From: Paenibacillus dendritiformis
Lineage (GTDB): Bacteria; Bacillota; Bacilli; Paenibacillales; Paenibacillaceae
Length of the DNA: 33,050 bases
Direction of reading: 5' to 3'
Assembly (NCBI RefSeq): GCF_015845845.1
Contig: NZ_LDIG01000215.1
Coordinates: 1-33,050, forward strand
The position numbers and the translations under genes are program-made. Below are positions 6,787 to 15,607 of the stretch, piece after piece; position 1 is the first letter of the stretch; each line of letters begins with the position of its first letter. A model generated the notes under the pieces. It was not told the origin of the DNA. It was given only the letters and a program-made list of their open reading frames with translations, and did not search any database.

Positions 6787-6880
6787 TTTCATTTAATCGG
6801 CCATCGATATCGTTACTTTCAATTATAAAACATTCACTTGGCTTAACGATTACAAATCAAGTAAAGGAATCAATCTTATT

Positions 6881-8083
6881 TTACTTATTCAATCCTAGAC
6901 TTCGTTTATACGCGAAGATCTCCTCGACGGCTCGGCGATAACCGCCCGCAGATCGGAACGAATCGCCAATTTCAACACATGCCTTTCGAAATGACGCATC
7001 CTTGAGCACGCGTTCTGCCGCTTCTCTAAGATCACCCGCGATTAAGCCTTCTTGATTTAGGGAAATGCCTGCACGGATTTCAGCCACACGGCGCGCCACC
7101 ATCGGTTGGTCGGCGCTTTGGGGAAGCACAATCAGCGGCACCCCATAATATAGTCCCTCACTGGCGCTGTTCATGCCGCCGTGTGTGATAAACAATTTGG
7201 CGTGTTGCAGTACTTCGAGTTGCGGCACATAGTTTCGAACGATAAAATTCGGAGGAATGTCTCCCAATTCCGCAATCCGGGTTTGTCTGCCGACGGATAA
7301 AATCACGGTGTACTTCGTTTCGGCGAACGCCGCAAAACAGAGCTTGTAAAAATCCTCTGCTTGATTGAAAACCGTACCGAGTGATATATAAATCAGTTGA
7401 TCCGTGTCCACATTAGATAAATCAAATTGACTGTGAGAGCGCGGCACGATCGACGGTCCAACGAACTTATACGTCTCATCAAAGCTGTCTCCATCGGGTT
7501 GAAAGCGCTTCGACGTGTAGACAATCGTCAATGGCGCGGGATTCCAGAAAACTTCGAAGCCGGAGTTAATCTGCACCTTGTATCTCGATTGCACGTTACT
7601 GACCAGCTGTTGAAACTCTTGTTGCGCACGTTGATTCACGTCTGCTGGAAATTGGCGCGAGAGGCGATCTTGCAGATTGTCAAAGCTGTTTTGTTGAATT
7701 GCAAAACTCGTGCACGAGTTGATTGCCGGCAGGCCGAGTATTTGGGCAACCAAACGCCCGCAGCCGAACATCGAGTCATGAATGATGTAGTCAAAGCGTT
7801 CTCCTTAGATTTGCTCCAGGACACCAGGAATGACGATGTCGGCGGTGCGCAAAAGTCCACCCGCTCGCGCCCAAGGATTTCTTCCTCCGGCAAGGAACGC
7901 CTCCACAAATTTTCCGCCATCGAATGTGATCACCTCTGCGCCCGTCGGCTCGACGCGATCACGATATTGTTCCGCGACAAAGTAAACCACCTCTTCGCCA
8001 CGACGGATAAGTTCTTGAACCACACCAAGGGTCGGGTTGATATGTCCTTCGGAACCTCCGTTGATTAGCAAAACGCGTGCCAT
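6881..8083 (-). pseudogene. Macrolide-type (MGT) glycosyltransferase with an in-frame stop
   Basis: The reading frame is a single GT-B glycosyltransferase of about 400 residues, as in the MGT/YjiC/oleandomycin glycosyltransferase family. These enzymes transfer sugar from a UDP-sugar to small hydrophobic acceptors such as macrolides or flavonoids. The N-terminal domain has ARVLLINGGSEGHINPTLGV. The C-terminal domain has the donor-binding signature, seen as HGGMNSASEGLYYGVPLIVL followed by PQSADQP. One TAA at 7805-7807 interrupts the same frame between GVLEQI and GERFDYIIHDSMFG; no shift is needed. In relatives the interrupted position is usually Lys or Gln, so a single base change (for example CAA to TAA) explains it. 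The best start is ATG 8083, eight bases from AAAGG; GTG 8092 and ATG 8089 are also in frame. Confidence 0.85.
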
Positions 8084-8092
8084 AGTCATCAC

Positions 8093-8453
8093 CTTTCATA
8101 ACAAAGTACACCGCTCCGACCACCTGCCGGTTGCGGTTATCGTTTCATCTATCAATCTATCAAACCCGCTCTAATCAAAACCGGGCTTGTCCAACCGAAG
8201 CCCCTGGTGTACAACTGCATCTCATCATCCCGTTCAAGATCGCATGCAACAATTAGCCATGCATCGGCTCATCGATGAAGTCGCCGGGCATGAACAATCC
8301 GTTCAAGCGAATGGCCTCGTTTAACTGCTTTTTATTATATCAAAAAGATGAATTATATAAGAAGAAGTGCAGCTCTAAGTATAAGCGAATTGACTTTAAC
8401 TTATGGGAGGGTTCCATACAAGGATTCTCATTCATGATGGAACCCGGCGCTGT
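8093..8453. other. Intergenic stretch, possible gene relic and LysR hairpin
   Basis: A plus-strand frame ending at TAA 8322-8324 reads HPVQDRMQQLAMHRLIDEVA, then GHEQSVQANGLV; it may be the tail of a lost gene but I cannot name it. A 9-bp perfect stem (GGGTTCCAT 8409-8417 with ATGGAACCC 8437-8445) lies nine bases past the LysR gene stop and may end that transcript, though no T run follows. Nothing else was recognised. Confidence 0.35.
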
Positions 8454-9350
8454 TCATAATCCCGGTTGATTTGGCGGATTGGCCTGGATATAGGCAATAA
8501 ACTCCCGGGATGCATAAGAAAGGTATTTATCCCGGGGATAAATAAGGGCCAACTCCCAAGCAATCTCCGGATGGGAAATCGAAACGGGATAAACGGCAAG
8601 ATGATGCAGACGGTTCGCCATCGATCTGGGGATCAATGAAATTCCTAATTGAGACGCCACCATCTCGCAGCAGAAATCCCACAGGGAGGTCGTATGAGCT
8701 ACCTCGGGTTCGAACCCGGCCCGCAAGCAAGCTTGCCAAACTACGTCATGAAGGGCGAATTCCTTCGTGAACAGAATAAACGGCTCATTCTTTAATTCAA
8801 TTAAATTGACGGATTTTCTTCCGACAAGCCAATGGTGACTGCTTACAATGACAACCAGTTCTTCAGATAACAAGGAAACCGTCCCATACAGCCGAGTGTC
8901 CACCGGCAACACCGTGACCCCAAAATCGATTTTTCCTTGCTCCATCTGCGTCTCTACCTGCTTCGCGCTGTATTCGGCCATTTGAATCTCAATCCCGGGA
9001 TATCTCTTCTTGAAGCCGGCAATAATTTTGGGGAATAGCAATGCGCCGATTGTAGGCATGATTCCCATCTTCACTTTTCCTCGTTGCACTTGAACCAGCT
9101 CATTAACAGAAGAAGATAACTCCTCTAGCAGCTGCAAAATGTTTAAAGCCTTTTCATTTACCAGCTTTCCTGTATCCGTGAGCACAACCTCCCTCTCGGA
9201 ACGATCAAGCAAAGTAACTCCCAATTCGTCTTCGAGGCTTTTGATCATCTTGCTGATGGATGGCTGAGAAACATACAGGACCTGCGAAGCTTTTGTAAAA
9301 TTTTTATGTTTGGCCACTTCGGTAAAATAATGAAGCTGTCGAATATCCAT
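8454..9350 (-). CDS. LysR-family transcriptional regulator
   Basis: This is a 298-residue LysR-type protein of normal length. Residues 1-60 form the winged helix-turn-helix (MDIRQLHYFTEVAKHKNFTK, followed by ASQVLYVSQPSISKMIKSLE). A linker helix follows, then a periplasmic-binding-like effector domain from about residue 90 (KVKMGIMPTIGALLFPKIIA) to 290. It belongs to the general CidR/CynR/YwbI-like group; the effector is not evident. It lies just downstream of the leucine-degradation operon on the same strand, with a strong terminator between (9441-9481), so it has its own transcript. Its position suggests control of that operon, perhaps through the palindrome at 18918-18932. This is inference; the regulator could equally act elsewhere. 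Confidence 0.92.
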   Translation of the reverse strand: MDIRQLHYFTEVAKHKNFTKASQVLYVSQPSISKMIKSLEDELGVTLLDRSEREVVLTDTGKLVNEKALNILQLLEELSSSVNELVQVQRGKVKMGIMPTIGALLFPKIIAGFKKRYPGIEIQMAEYSAKQVETQMEQGKIDFGVTVLPVDTRLYGTVSLLSEELVVIVSSHHWLVGRKSVNLIELKNEPFILFTKEFALHDVVWQACLRAGFEPEVAHTTSLWDFCCEMVASQLGISLIPRSMANRLHHLAVYPVSISHPEIAWELALIYPRDKYLSYASREFIAYIQANPPNQPGL

Positions 9351-9440
9351 CTGATCCGGATCTGCCTCCTTCCCCTAATAGGCAAAGCGGTATCCAAACC
9401 ATTCATCCTCTGACTCAAGATTATGATATGCCGTCCACGC

Positions 9441-9481
9441 AAAAAACAGCACCGGCGCGTCGCTAAACGCGTGGTGCTGTT
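9441..9481 (-). terminator. Terminator of the leucine-degradation operon
   Basis: On the minus strand AACAGCACC pairs with GGTGCTGTT, with an inner ACGC/GCGT pairing, followed by a run of six T. It lies 16 bases after the last gene of the operon. Confidence 0.9.
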
Positions 9482-9496
9482 CGGAAAGGCCAGCAA

Positions 9497-11035
9497 TTAA
9501 ACCGGATATACCGGGTGCTTCCGCTCAGAGAAGACGACAACCTTTGATGAATAAGCCTCGAATCGATTCACTAACTCGTCGCGCAGCGAATTGGCCGGAA
9601 TGATCCCGTCAACAATCATTTCGGAGGCTAGCCGGTAAATATCGATATCCTGCTTATATTTCTCCCGCTGTTGTTCAATAAAAGAGGCCCGCTCGTGTTC
9701 AGGCAGCTGCGCAATTTTATTGGCATAGACGGCGTTGACCGCAGCTTCCGGCCCCATCACCGCAATTTGAGCGGTAGGCAATGCGAGACAGCAATCCGGT
9801 TCAAACGCGGGACCAGCCATCGCATAGAGGCCTGCTCCATATGCTTTACGGACGATCACCGAGATTTTAGGCACGCTCGCTTCGGACATGGCCGAAATCA
9901 TTTTCGCGCCATGGCGGATAATTCCCGCCCGCTCCACCTTGGTGCCGATCATAAAACCGGGGACGTCGGCGAGAAACAGAAGCGGGATATGAAACGCGTC
10001 GCAAAGGGTAATAAATCGGCCTGCCTTATCCGCCGAATCGTGAAACAGCACGCCTCCTTTCACCCGCGGCTGATTGGCAATGATCCCAACCGGTTTTCCG
10101 TTCATACGGGCCAACCCCGTAATCAGTTCGCCGGCAAACAGCTTCTTCATCTCAAAGAATGATCCCTCGTCAATTATCCGATCAATCAGGTCATACATAT
10201 TGAACGGGGCATTCTGATTGGACGGGATAAGCTCTTCTAATGATTTCTCAAAATACGGTGGCGCCGCTGCTTCCGCGACCGGCGGTTTTTCGGAAAAATT
10301 AGCGGGAAAATAGCTGAGATATCGTCGTGCCATCGAAATGGCTTCTTCTTCGTTTTGGGCCAGCACATCGCCGCATCCGGATACCGAGCAATGCATGCGC
10401 GCGCCACCCATCTCTTCTAGCGTAACCTTTTCCCCGATCACCATCTCCGCCATCCGCGGGGAACCGAGATACATGGATGCATTTCCATCCACCATAATCA
10501 CGATATCGCAAAATGCCGGAATGTATGCTCCGCCTGCAGCCGATGGACCGAAGAGCAAGCAGATTTGAGGGATTTTACCCGACAATTTGACCTGATTGTA
10601 AAAAATACGGCCAGCTCCGCGCCTGCCGGGGAACATCTCGACCTGGTCCGTAATGCGGGCACCTGCCGAATCCACGAGGTAAATCAACGGCACTCTCATT
10701 TTGTCTGCCGTCTCTTGGATTCGAATGATCTTCTCTACCGTACGCGCTCCCCAAGAACCGGCTTTTACGGTGGAATCATTGGCCATCACGCACACGGTTC
10801 TCCCGTTAATCTTTCCGATCGCCGTAACCACGCCATCCGCCGGAAGATCTTCTGCCGCGCAGTTGGCAAATAACGCATCCTCCAGCTCGAAACCCGGATC
10901 AAACAACAGCTTCAAACGGTCGCGAACAAATCGTTTTCCTCGCTCCGCATTCTTTTGATGATAAGCCGGCGCCCCCCCTTTGAGGATGCGTGAAGTACGT
11001 TCCTGCAGCTCCTCCGGCTTTATGTCCATGGACAT
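9497..11035 (-). CDS. yngE: Acyl-CoA carboxylase carboxyltransferase (methylcrotonyl-CoA carboxylase beta)
   Basis: This 512-residue biotin-dependent carboxyltransferase transfers CO2 from carboxybiotin to the acyl-CoA. Two crotonase-type halves are visible. The N-terminal half has VYLVDSAGARI-like sequence (LIYLVDSAGARITDQ), GPSAAGGAYIPAFCD and YLGSPRMAEMVIGEKV. The C-terminal half has GIIANQPRVKGGVLFHDSAD, then FLADVPGFMIGTKVE and KAYGAGLYAMAGPAFEPD. The length is typical of MCC/PCC beta chains and the sequence resembles Bacillus subtilis YngE. It is the last gene of the operon, 31 bases after the hydratase gene, with GGAGGAAGAGGGG before the start. Its neighbours (HMG-CoA lyase, hydratase, acyl-CoA dehydrogenase) point to 3-methylcrotonyl-CoA as substrate, in leucine breakdown. 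Propionyl- or geranyl-CoA specificity is less likely from context. Confidence 0.93.
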   Translation of the reverse strand: MSMDIKPEELQERTSRILKGGAPAYHQKNAERGKRFVRDRLKLLFDPGFELEDALFANCAAEDLPADGVVTAIGKINGRTVCVMANDSTVKAGSWGARTVEKIIRIQETADKMRVPLIYLVDSAGARITDQVEMFPGRRGAGRIFYNQVKLSGKIPQICLLFGPSAAGGAYIPAFCDIVIMVDGNASMYLGSPRMAEMVIGEKVTLEEMGGARMHCSVSGCGDVLAQNEEEAISMARRYLSYFPANFSEKPPVAEAAAPPYFEKSLEELIPSNQNAPFNMYDLIDRIIDEGSFFEMKKLFAGELITGLARMNGKPVGIIANQPRVKGGVLFHDSADKAGRFITLCDAFHIPLLFLADVPGFMIGTKVERAGIIRHGAKMISAMSEASVPKISVIVRKAYGAGLYAMAGPAFEPDCCLALPTAQIAVMGPEAAVNAVYANKIAQLPEHERASFIEQQREKYKQDIDIYRLASEMIVDGIIPANSLRDELVNRFEAYSSKVVVFSERKHPVYPV

Positions 11036-11066
11036 CCCCTCTTCCTCCTTTTCTGCAAAATGCTTG

Positions 11067-11849
11067 TTACTCGCCCTTAAATAGGGGTGGGCGCTTATCT
11101 TTGAACGCCTGCAGTCCTTCCAAGCGATCCTTAGTCGGAATCGTTACTTCATAGGCATTTTGCTCAATCGCAAGCCCGGTGGCCAGATCCGCATCACATC
11201 CCTTATCGATGGCGAACTTGGCCTCCGCCACGGCGATAGGAGCATTTCGAACAATTTGGCCCGCTATTTCCAGCGCTTTATCGAGAAGGGATGCAGGCGG
11301 CGCCACATACTCCACCACCCCCATGTCCCTCGCCTCTTTGGCCCCGATTTTTCTTGCCGTGAAAATGAGCTCTTTGGCGCGCCCCTTCCCGATCAGCCTC
11401 GGCAGCCGCTGCGTTCCGCCCGCGCCGGGAATAATCCCAAGCGAAGTTTCAGCTAGAGTGAATGTTGCCGTTTCGGAGGCGATCCGAATATCGCAGGCCA
11501 ACGCCAATTCCATTCCCCCGCCCACAGCGGCTCCATTTACGGCGGCAATGACCGGCTGGGGCAACGCTTCTAGATCATTGATGCTCTCGCGAATCAAAGC
11601 AACCGTCCTGCGAACCTGGTTCATGTCCATTCCTGCGCGCTCTTTTAAATCGGCGCCTGCGCAAAAGGCTTTCTCTCCAGCCCCTGTGACCACGATACAG
11701 CGAACAGACCGGTCAAATTTGCATGTCGCGGCCGCATCCCGCAATTGTTCCAGCATCTTTATCGACAGCGCATTGGCGGCTTCCGGCCGATTTAACGTCA
11801 TGAGTACAATTCCATTTCCCATGTTGGAGACCAATACGGCTTTTTCCAC
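11067..11849 (-). CDS. yngF: Enoyl-CoA hydratase, probable methylglutaconyl-CoA hydratase
   Basis: This 260-residue crotonase-fold protein is of usual length. The acyl-CoA pocket motif AFCAGADLKER and the oxyanion/active-site region VNGAAVGGGMELALACDIRI are present. LAETSLGIIPGAGGTQRLPR holds the second catalytic glutamate; the first is in GGMELAL. The sequence resembles B. subtilis YngF. By context it hydrates 3-methylglutaconyl-CoA to HMG-CoA, the step between the carboxylase and HMG-CoA lyase genes that flank it. The start is GTG at 11849 behind GGAGGGGG. A general short-chain enoyl-CoA hydratase role cannot be excluded from sequence alone. Confidence 0.92.
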   Translation of the reverse strand: MEKAVLVSNMGNGIVLMTLNRPEAANALSIKMLEQLRDAAATCKFDRSVRCIVVTGAGEKAFCAGADLKERAGMDMNQVRRTVALIRESINDLEALPQPVIAAVNGAAVGGGMELALACDIRIASETATFTLAETSLGIIPGAGGTQRLPRLIGKGRAKELIFTARKIGAKEARDMGVVEYVAPPASLLDKALEIAGQIVRNAPIAVAEAKFAIDKGCDADLATGLAIEQNAYEVTIPTKDRLEGLQAFKDKRPPLFKGE

Positions 11850-11885
11850 GATCCCCCTCCTTCCCGGAACCGAATCATGAGCCTG

Positions 11886-12806
11886 CTATCCGTTCAAGCT
11901 GCCGGCCTGAAGATTACGGCTTGGCAACTCTCTTCCTATCTTTTCCTGAATAAAACGGGCCGCGGAGAGCAGCTTTTCCCGATTTACCCCCGTGTGAATC
12001 CCCATCGCATCCAGCATGTAAAGCAAATCCTCCGAAGCCACATTGCCCGAGGCCCCAGGCGCATACGGGCATCCGCCCAACCCGCCGACGGAGGCATCAA
12101 ACGTCGTGATCCCCATGTCCATGGATACCAGAATATTAGCCAAAGCCGTCCCGCGCGTATCGTGAAAGTGCAGGGCCAGTTTTTTGGCATCAAAACGCTT
12201 TAATAGAATATCCAATACATCCTGCACCTGCTTCGGATTTGCAATGCCGATCGTATCCCCGAGAGATAACTCGCCAATCCCCATTTCGAACAACGTTTCC
12301 GCGACCCGGATCACCTCGTCGATGGACACAGGACCCTCATAGGGACAACCGAAGACGGTGGACACATAACCGCGGACTGACTTTCCGGCTGCAAGGGCTT
12401 CTTGCGCCACTTCACTTAGAATGGGAAAGGTAGCGCGAAGCGGCTTGTTTATGTTCCTTTGATTATGAGTTTCGCTGGCAGACATAAAGACGGCTGCTTC
12501 ATCCACATCGGCTTCCAACGCTCGCTCCAGGCCTTGACGATTCGGAACGAGAGCCGAATAAATGATGCCGGGCATCCGTTCAATTCCTGTCGCAACTTCA
12601 ACGGCATCCGCCAGCGCCGGGATCCACTTGGGATTCACAAATGAAGTGATTTCAATCGATGGGATACCGGTGCCGGACAATTGGTTGATCCAAGCGATTT
12701 TATCCTCTGTTGACACAAAGACCTTCTCATTCTGTAATCCATCCCTTGGACCAACCTCTTTGATCGTCACACTCGCCGGCCAGTTCATCTCCCCAACCCC
12801 CAGCAT
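11886..12806 (-). CDS. yngG: Hydroxymethylglutaryl-CoA lyase
   Basis: This protein of about 300 residues is a DRE-TIM metallolyase that splits HMG-CoA into acetoacetate and acetyl-CoA. The family opening VTIKEVGPRDGLQNEKV is near residue 13. HFHDTRGTALAN supplies metal-binding histidines, and GGLGGCPYAPGASGN carries the catalytic cysteine loop. It closely resembles B. subtilis YngG (MvaB-like). The start could be ATG 12806, four bases after the biotin-carrier stop, or ATG 12788 (MNWPASV), which has GGGGAG but almost no spacing; homologues fit the second better. Tight coupling to the biotin-carrier gene is likely. It performs the last step of leucine carbon-skeleton breakdown encoded here. Confidence 0.95.
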   Translation of the reverse strand: MLGVGEMNWPASVTIKEVGPRDGLQNEKVFVSTEDKIAWINQLSGTGIPSIEITSFVNPKWIPALADAVEVATGIERMPGIIYSALVPNRQGLERALEADVDEAAVFMSASETHNQRNINKPLRATFPILSEVAQEALAAGKSVRGYVSTVFGCPYEGPVSIDEVIRVAETLFEMGIGELSLGDTIGIANPKQVQDVLDILLKRFDAKKLALHFHDTRGTALANILVSMDMGITTFDASVGGLGGCPYAPGASGNVASEDLLYMLDAMGIHTGVNREKLLSAARFIQEKIGRELPSRNLQAGSLNG

Positions 12807-12810
12807 ACGT

Positions 12811-13023
12811 TTAATCCAGCTCGATCAATAGATCTCCTTCATTAACAAAGTCCCCTTCGCTCACGAGTACTTCTTTTACCGTCCCGGCGGAACCGGCCGT
12901 AATCGTGATCTCCATTTTCATCGATTCCAACACGGCCACGTTTTGTCCCGCTTCGACTTGATCCCCAGGCTTGACAAGGAGTTGATACACATTCCCCGCC
13001 ATAACCGCCGCTATTTTGCTCAC
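12811..13023 (-). CDS. yngHB: Short biotin carboxyl carrier protein (biotin/lipoyl attachment)
   Basis: The product is only 70 residues, a single biotinyl domain. The biotin-accepting lysine lies in ESMKMEI (residues 48-54), and the flanking VKPGDQVEAGQNVAVLE and SEGDFVNEGDLLIELD form the two half-barrels. It carries carboxybiotin between the separate biotin carboxylase (next gene upstream) and the carboxyltransferase at the operon's end. In most MCC enzymes the carrier is fused to the carboxylase; the split form matches YngHB of B. subtilis. The start is GTG at 13023 with GGAGGTTATTCAG before it. The gap to the carboxylase gene, 63 bases, is the longest in the operon. Confidence 0.93.
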   Translation of the reverse strand: MSKIAAVMAGNVYQLLVKPGDQVEAGQNVAVLESMKMEITITAGSAGTVKEVLVSEGDFVNEGDLLIELD

Positions 13024-13086
13024 CTGAATAACCTCCTGTTCTACGAATAACCTTCCGGCAACTCGCCGAGGCCCTATCCGATCAAG

Positions 13087-14433
13087 TCATGTCTTCTCCA
13101 TTAAATAGTTCGCAACGAAACCCGTTGTCGTATCGCCTGAACGGAATGCGGGATGCGCGATGACTTCTTGCAGCATCGGGATGTTTGTTTTGATGCCCTC
13201 AACCTGATAATCGGCCAGCGCCTTTTGAAGCCGGTCAATCGCTTCGTCGCGATCCTTCCCTTTGACTATGAGCTTCGCAATCATCGGATCATAGAAAGGA
13301 GTGACCATGGAACCATCCTGTACAGCCAACTCATGGCGGATTCCGTCTCCTTCAGGTATGGCAAACTTCGTAATCACTCCCGGAGATGGGAAGAACGTCT
13401 TCGGATCTTCCGCATAAATCCGCACTTCAATCGCATGACCGTCGCGTTGCACATCGGATTGACCAAAATTCAAGGAATGTCCGGCCGCAATTCGCAATTG
13501 CTCTGCAACCAAGTCCAAGCCGGTAATCTCTTCTGTAATCGTATGCTCCACCTGCAGACGAGTATTCATTTCAAGGAAATAGAAATTTTTATTCCCGTCA
13601 ACTAAAAACTCGATCGTTCCTGCATTCCGGTATCCGATGGACTGAGCCGCCCTTACCGCCGCTTCTCCCATTTTGCTTCTCGTGAGTTCATCCAAATAGA
13701 CAGAAGGGGCTTCCTCCACTACTTTTTGATGACGGCGTTGAATGGAACATTCCCGTTCCCCCAAGTGGACGGTATTCCCATAGGAATCGGCCAAAATCTG
13801 AATTTCGATGTGCCGGGGATGTTCCACGACCTTCTCCATATACATGGCCCCGTCTCCGAAGAAATCAGAAGCACGTTTCCGGTTCCCTTCAAATGCTTGC
13901 TTCATTTCCGATTCGTTATTAACGATCTGCATGCCGATCCCGCCGCCGCCGGCCGAAGCCTTGAGCATGACCGGATAGCCGATACGATGGGCTGCCCGTG
14001 CTGCTTCTTCCGCATCCGCTAATGGATAGGAAATGCCGGGGACGACAGGGACACCCGCTTTTTCCATGATATTCCGGGATTCAATTTTACTGCCCATGCG
14101 GGAGATAATATCCGCGGATGGACCGATGAATACGATACCGGCCTCCTCACAGCGGCGGGCAAATTCGGGATTTTCCGAGAGAAGGCCGTATCCGGGGTGA
14201 ATCGCATCCGCTTTTGAAAGACGGGCGATTTCTAAAATTTTATCGATTTTTAAATAGCTGTCCGTTACTTTGGGATTTCCGACCTCGTAGGCCTCATCCG
14301 CCATTTTGACATGAGGGGCTTCCTTATCCACTTTCGAGTATATGCTGACGGTGGCAATGCCCAGCGATTTGCAAGTACGGATCACTCGAGCCGCTATCTC
14401 CCCCCGGTTCGCGATTAGAATCTTCTTGAACAT
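13087..14433 (-). CDS. yngH: Biotin carboxylase subunit of an acyl-CoA carboxylase
   Basis: The 448-residue ATP-grasp enzyme carboxylates biotin with bicarbonate and ATP. The N-terminal MFKKILIANRGEIAARVIRT fixes the start at 14433, behind AAAGGGGG; the frame is open further upstream but those residues do not belong to the family. Motifs include VMLKASAGGGGIGMQ (glycine loop), MYMEKVVEHPRHIEIQIL, HLGERECSIQRRHQKVVEEA and FLEMNTRLQVEHTITEEITG, the last two with metal and bicarbonate residues. The glycine loop has Ile where many biotin carboxylases have Lys or Arg (GGGGKGM/GGGGRGM). No BT or carrier domain follows, so it works with the separate 70-residue carrier. It lies 14 bases after the acyl-CoA dehydrogenase gene. 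Confidence 0.94.
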   Translation of the reverse strand: MFKKILIANRGEIAARVIRTCKSLGIATVSIYSKVDKEAPHVKMADEAYEVGNPKVTDSYLKIDKILEIARLSKADAIHPGYGLLSENPEFARRCEEAGIVFIGPSADIISRMGSKIESRNIMEKAGVPVVPGISYPLADAEEAARAAHRIGYPVMLKASAGGGGIGMQIVNNESEMKQAFEGNRKRASDFFGDGAMYMEKVVEHPRHIEIQILADSYGNTVHLGERECSIQRRHQKVVEEAPSVYLDELTRSKMGEAAVRAAQSIGYRNAGTIEFLVDGNKNFYFLEMNTRLQVEHTITEEITGLDLVAEQLRIAAGHSLNFGQSDVQRDGHAIEVRIYAEDPKTFFPSPGVITKFAIPEGDGIRHELAVQDGSMVTPFYDPMIAKLIVKGKDRDEAIDRLQKALADYQVEGIKTNIPMLQEVIAHPAFRSGDTTTGFVANYLMEKT

Positions 14434-14447
14434 AGCACCAACCCCCT

Positions 14448-15587
14448 TTAACACCCGATCTGGCGTGCAATCACCATTCGTTGCACTTCCGAAGTTCCTT
14501 CCCCGATCTCCAAAAGCTTGGCGTCCCGGAAAAACCGCTCCACCTGGTATTCCTTCATATAACCATAGCCGCCATGGATCTGAACGGCCTGATCGCATGC
14601 CTTCATACAGATTTCCGAAGCAAATAATTTGGCCATCGCCGCTTCCTTCTTAAATTTTCTTCCTTGATCCTTAAGCCATGCCGCTTTATACACCATGTTG
14701 CGGGCAAGTTCAATATTCATGGCCATGTCGGCCAGTTTAAACTGGATAGCTTGAAAGGATGATAAGCTGTGGCCAAATTGTTTTCTTACTTTGGCATATT
14801 GGAGCGATTTTTCATAAGCCCCTTGCGCGATCCCGACAGCCATAGCCCCGATCCCGATTCTCCCTCCGTCAAGCGTAGCTAAAAACTGCTTGTATCCATG
14901 TCCTTCTTTCCCCAGGAGATTTTTTTTGGGAACGTTTACATTTTCCAGAATTAACTCCGTTGTATTCGATGCGTGAAGGCCCATCTTTTCATAATTGCTA
15001 AGGACCGTAAATCCTGGCGCATCGGTAGGCACGATAAACGCGCTGATTCCATCCGTCCCTTTGGAGCGATCCGTTACGGCGGTGAGCGATAGATTTTTGG
15101 CATAGCTTGCATTGGTAATAAAGCATTTGGAACCGGAAATGATCCACTGCTCCCCATCCAGCTTCGCTGTCGTTCGGGTTCCGCCTGCATCGGATCCGGC
15201 ATTCGGTTCCGTCAGCCCAAACGCCCCCAAGTATTCTCCTGTACAAAGGGGAGTTAAGTATTTCTCCTTTTGTTCGTGCGTTCCGAATAAATGGATGGGC
15301 GCCCCGCCTAACGAAATATGGGCCGAATAGGTGATGCCCGTGGAGGCGCATACCCGGCTTAATTCTTCGACAGCAATAGCAAAGCTTATCGTATCTGCTC
15401 CCCCGCCGCCGTATTGTTCGGGAAAAGGCAGCCCCATGAGTCCCAGCTTCGTTAATTTATCGAAAACCTCTTCCGGAAATTGCTTCGTGCGATCCCGTTC
15501 ATCCGCGCCCGGAGCCACCTCGCCTTCCGCAAAATCACGCATCGTCTTCTTTATCAGCGCTTGTTCCTCGGTTAAATCAAAATGCAT
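14448..15587 (-). CDS. yngJ: Acyl-CoA dehydrogenase (isovaleryl-CoA/short branched-chain type)
   Basis: This 379-residue flavoprotein has the family length. The start is ATG 15587 (MHFDLTEEQ) after GGAAAGGGGCG. FAD and substrate signatures are visible: FGLTEPNAGSDAGGTRTTA, KCFITNASYAKNLSL, KLADMAMNIELARNMVYKAA and IHGGYGYMKEYQVERFFRDA. By operon context it oxidises isovaleryl-CoA to 3-methylcrotonyl-CoA, passing electrons to ETF. The putative catalytic base is Glu363 in EIGEGTSEVQR, the position used by butyryl- and short-chain dehydrogenases. Human isovaleryl-CoA dehydrogenase has alanine there and uses a different glutamate, so substrate preference is not certain. It resembles B. subtilis YngJ. 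It lies 20 bases after the E2 gene. Confidence 0.93.
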   Translation of the reverse strand: MHFDLTEEQALIKKTMRDFAEGEVAPGADERDRTKQFPEEVFDKLTKLGLMGLPFPEQYGGGGADTISFAIAVEELSRVCASTGITYSAHISLGGAPIHLFGTHEQKEKYLTPLCTGEYLGAFGLTEPNAGSDAGGTRTTAKLDGEQWIISGSKCFITNASYAKNLSLTAVTDRSKGTDGISAFIVPTDAPGFTVLSNYEKMGLHASNTTELILENVNVPKKNLLGKEGHGYKQFLATLDGGRIGIGAMAVGIAQGAYEKSLQYAKVRKQFGHSLSSFQAIQFKLADMAMNIELARNMVYKAAWLKDQGRKFKKEAAMAKLFASEICMKACDQAVQIHGGYGYMKEYQVERFFRDAKLLEIGEGTSEVQRMVIARQIGC

Positions 15588-15607
15588 GATTTCATCGCCC
15601 CTTTCCT

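Noticed and set aside
7427-8068. A 213-residue plus-strand frame opposite the glycosyltransferase
   Set aside because: It runs antisense to conserved GT-B motifs and has no start signals.
8275-8469. A 64-residue plus-strand frame
   Set aside because: No ribosome binding site, no family features, and it overlaps the LysR end.
14434-14598. A 55-residue N-terminal extension of the biotin carboxylase
   Set aside because: The extension overlaps the acyl-CoA dehydrogenase end and has no family residues; ATG 14433 has its own ribosome binding site.
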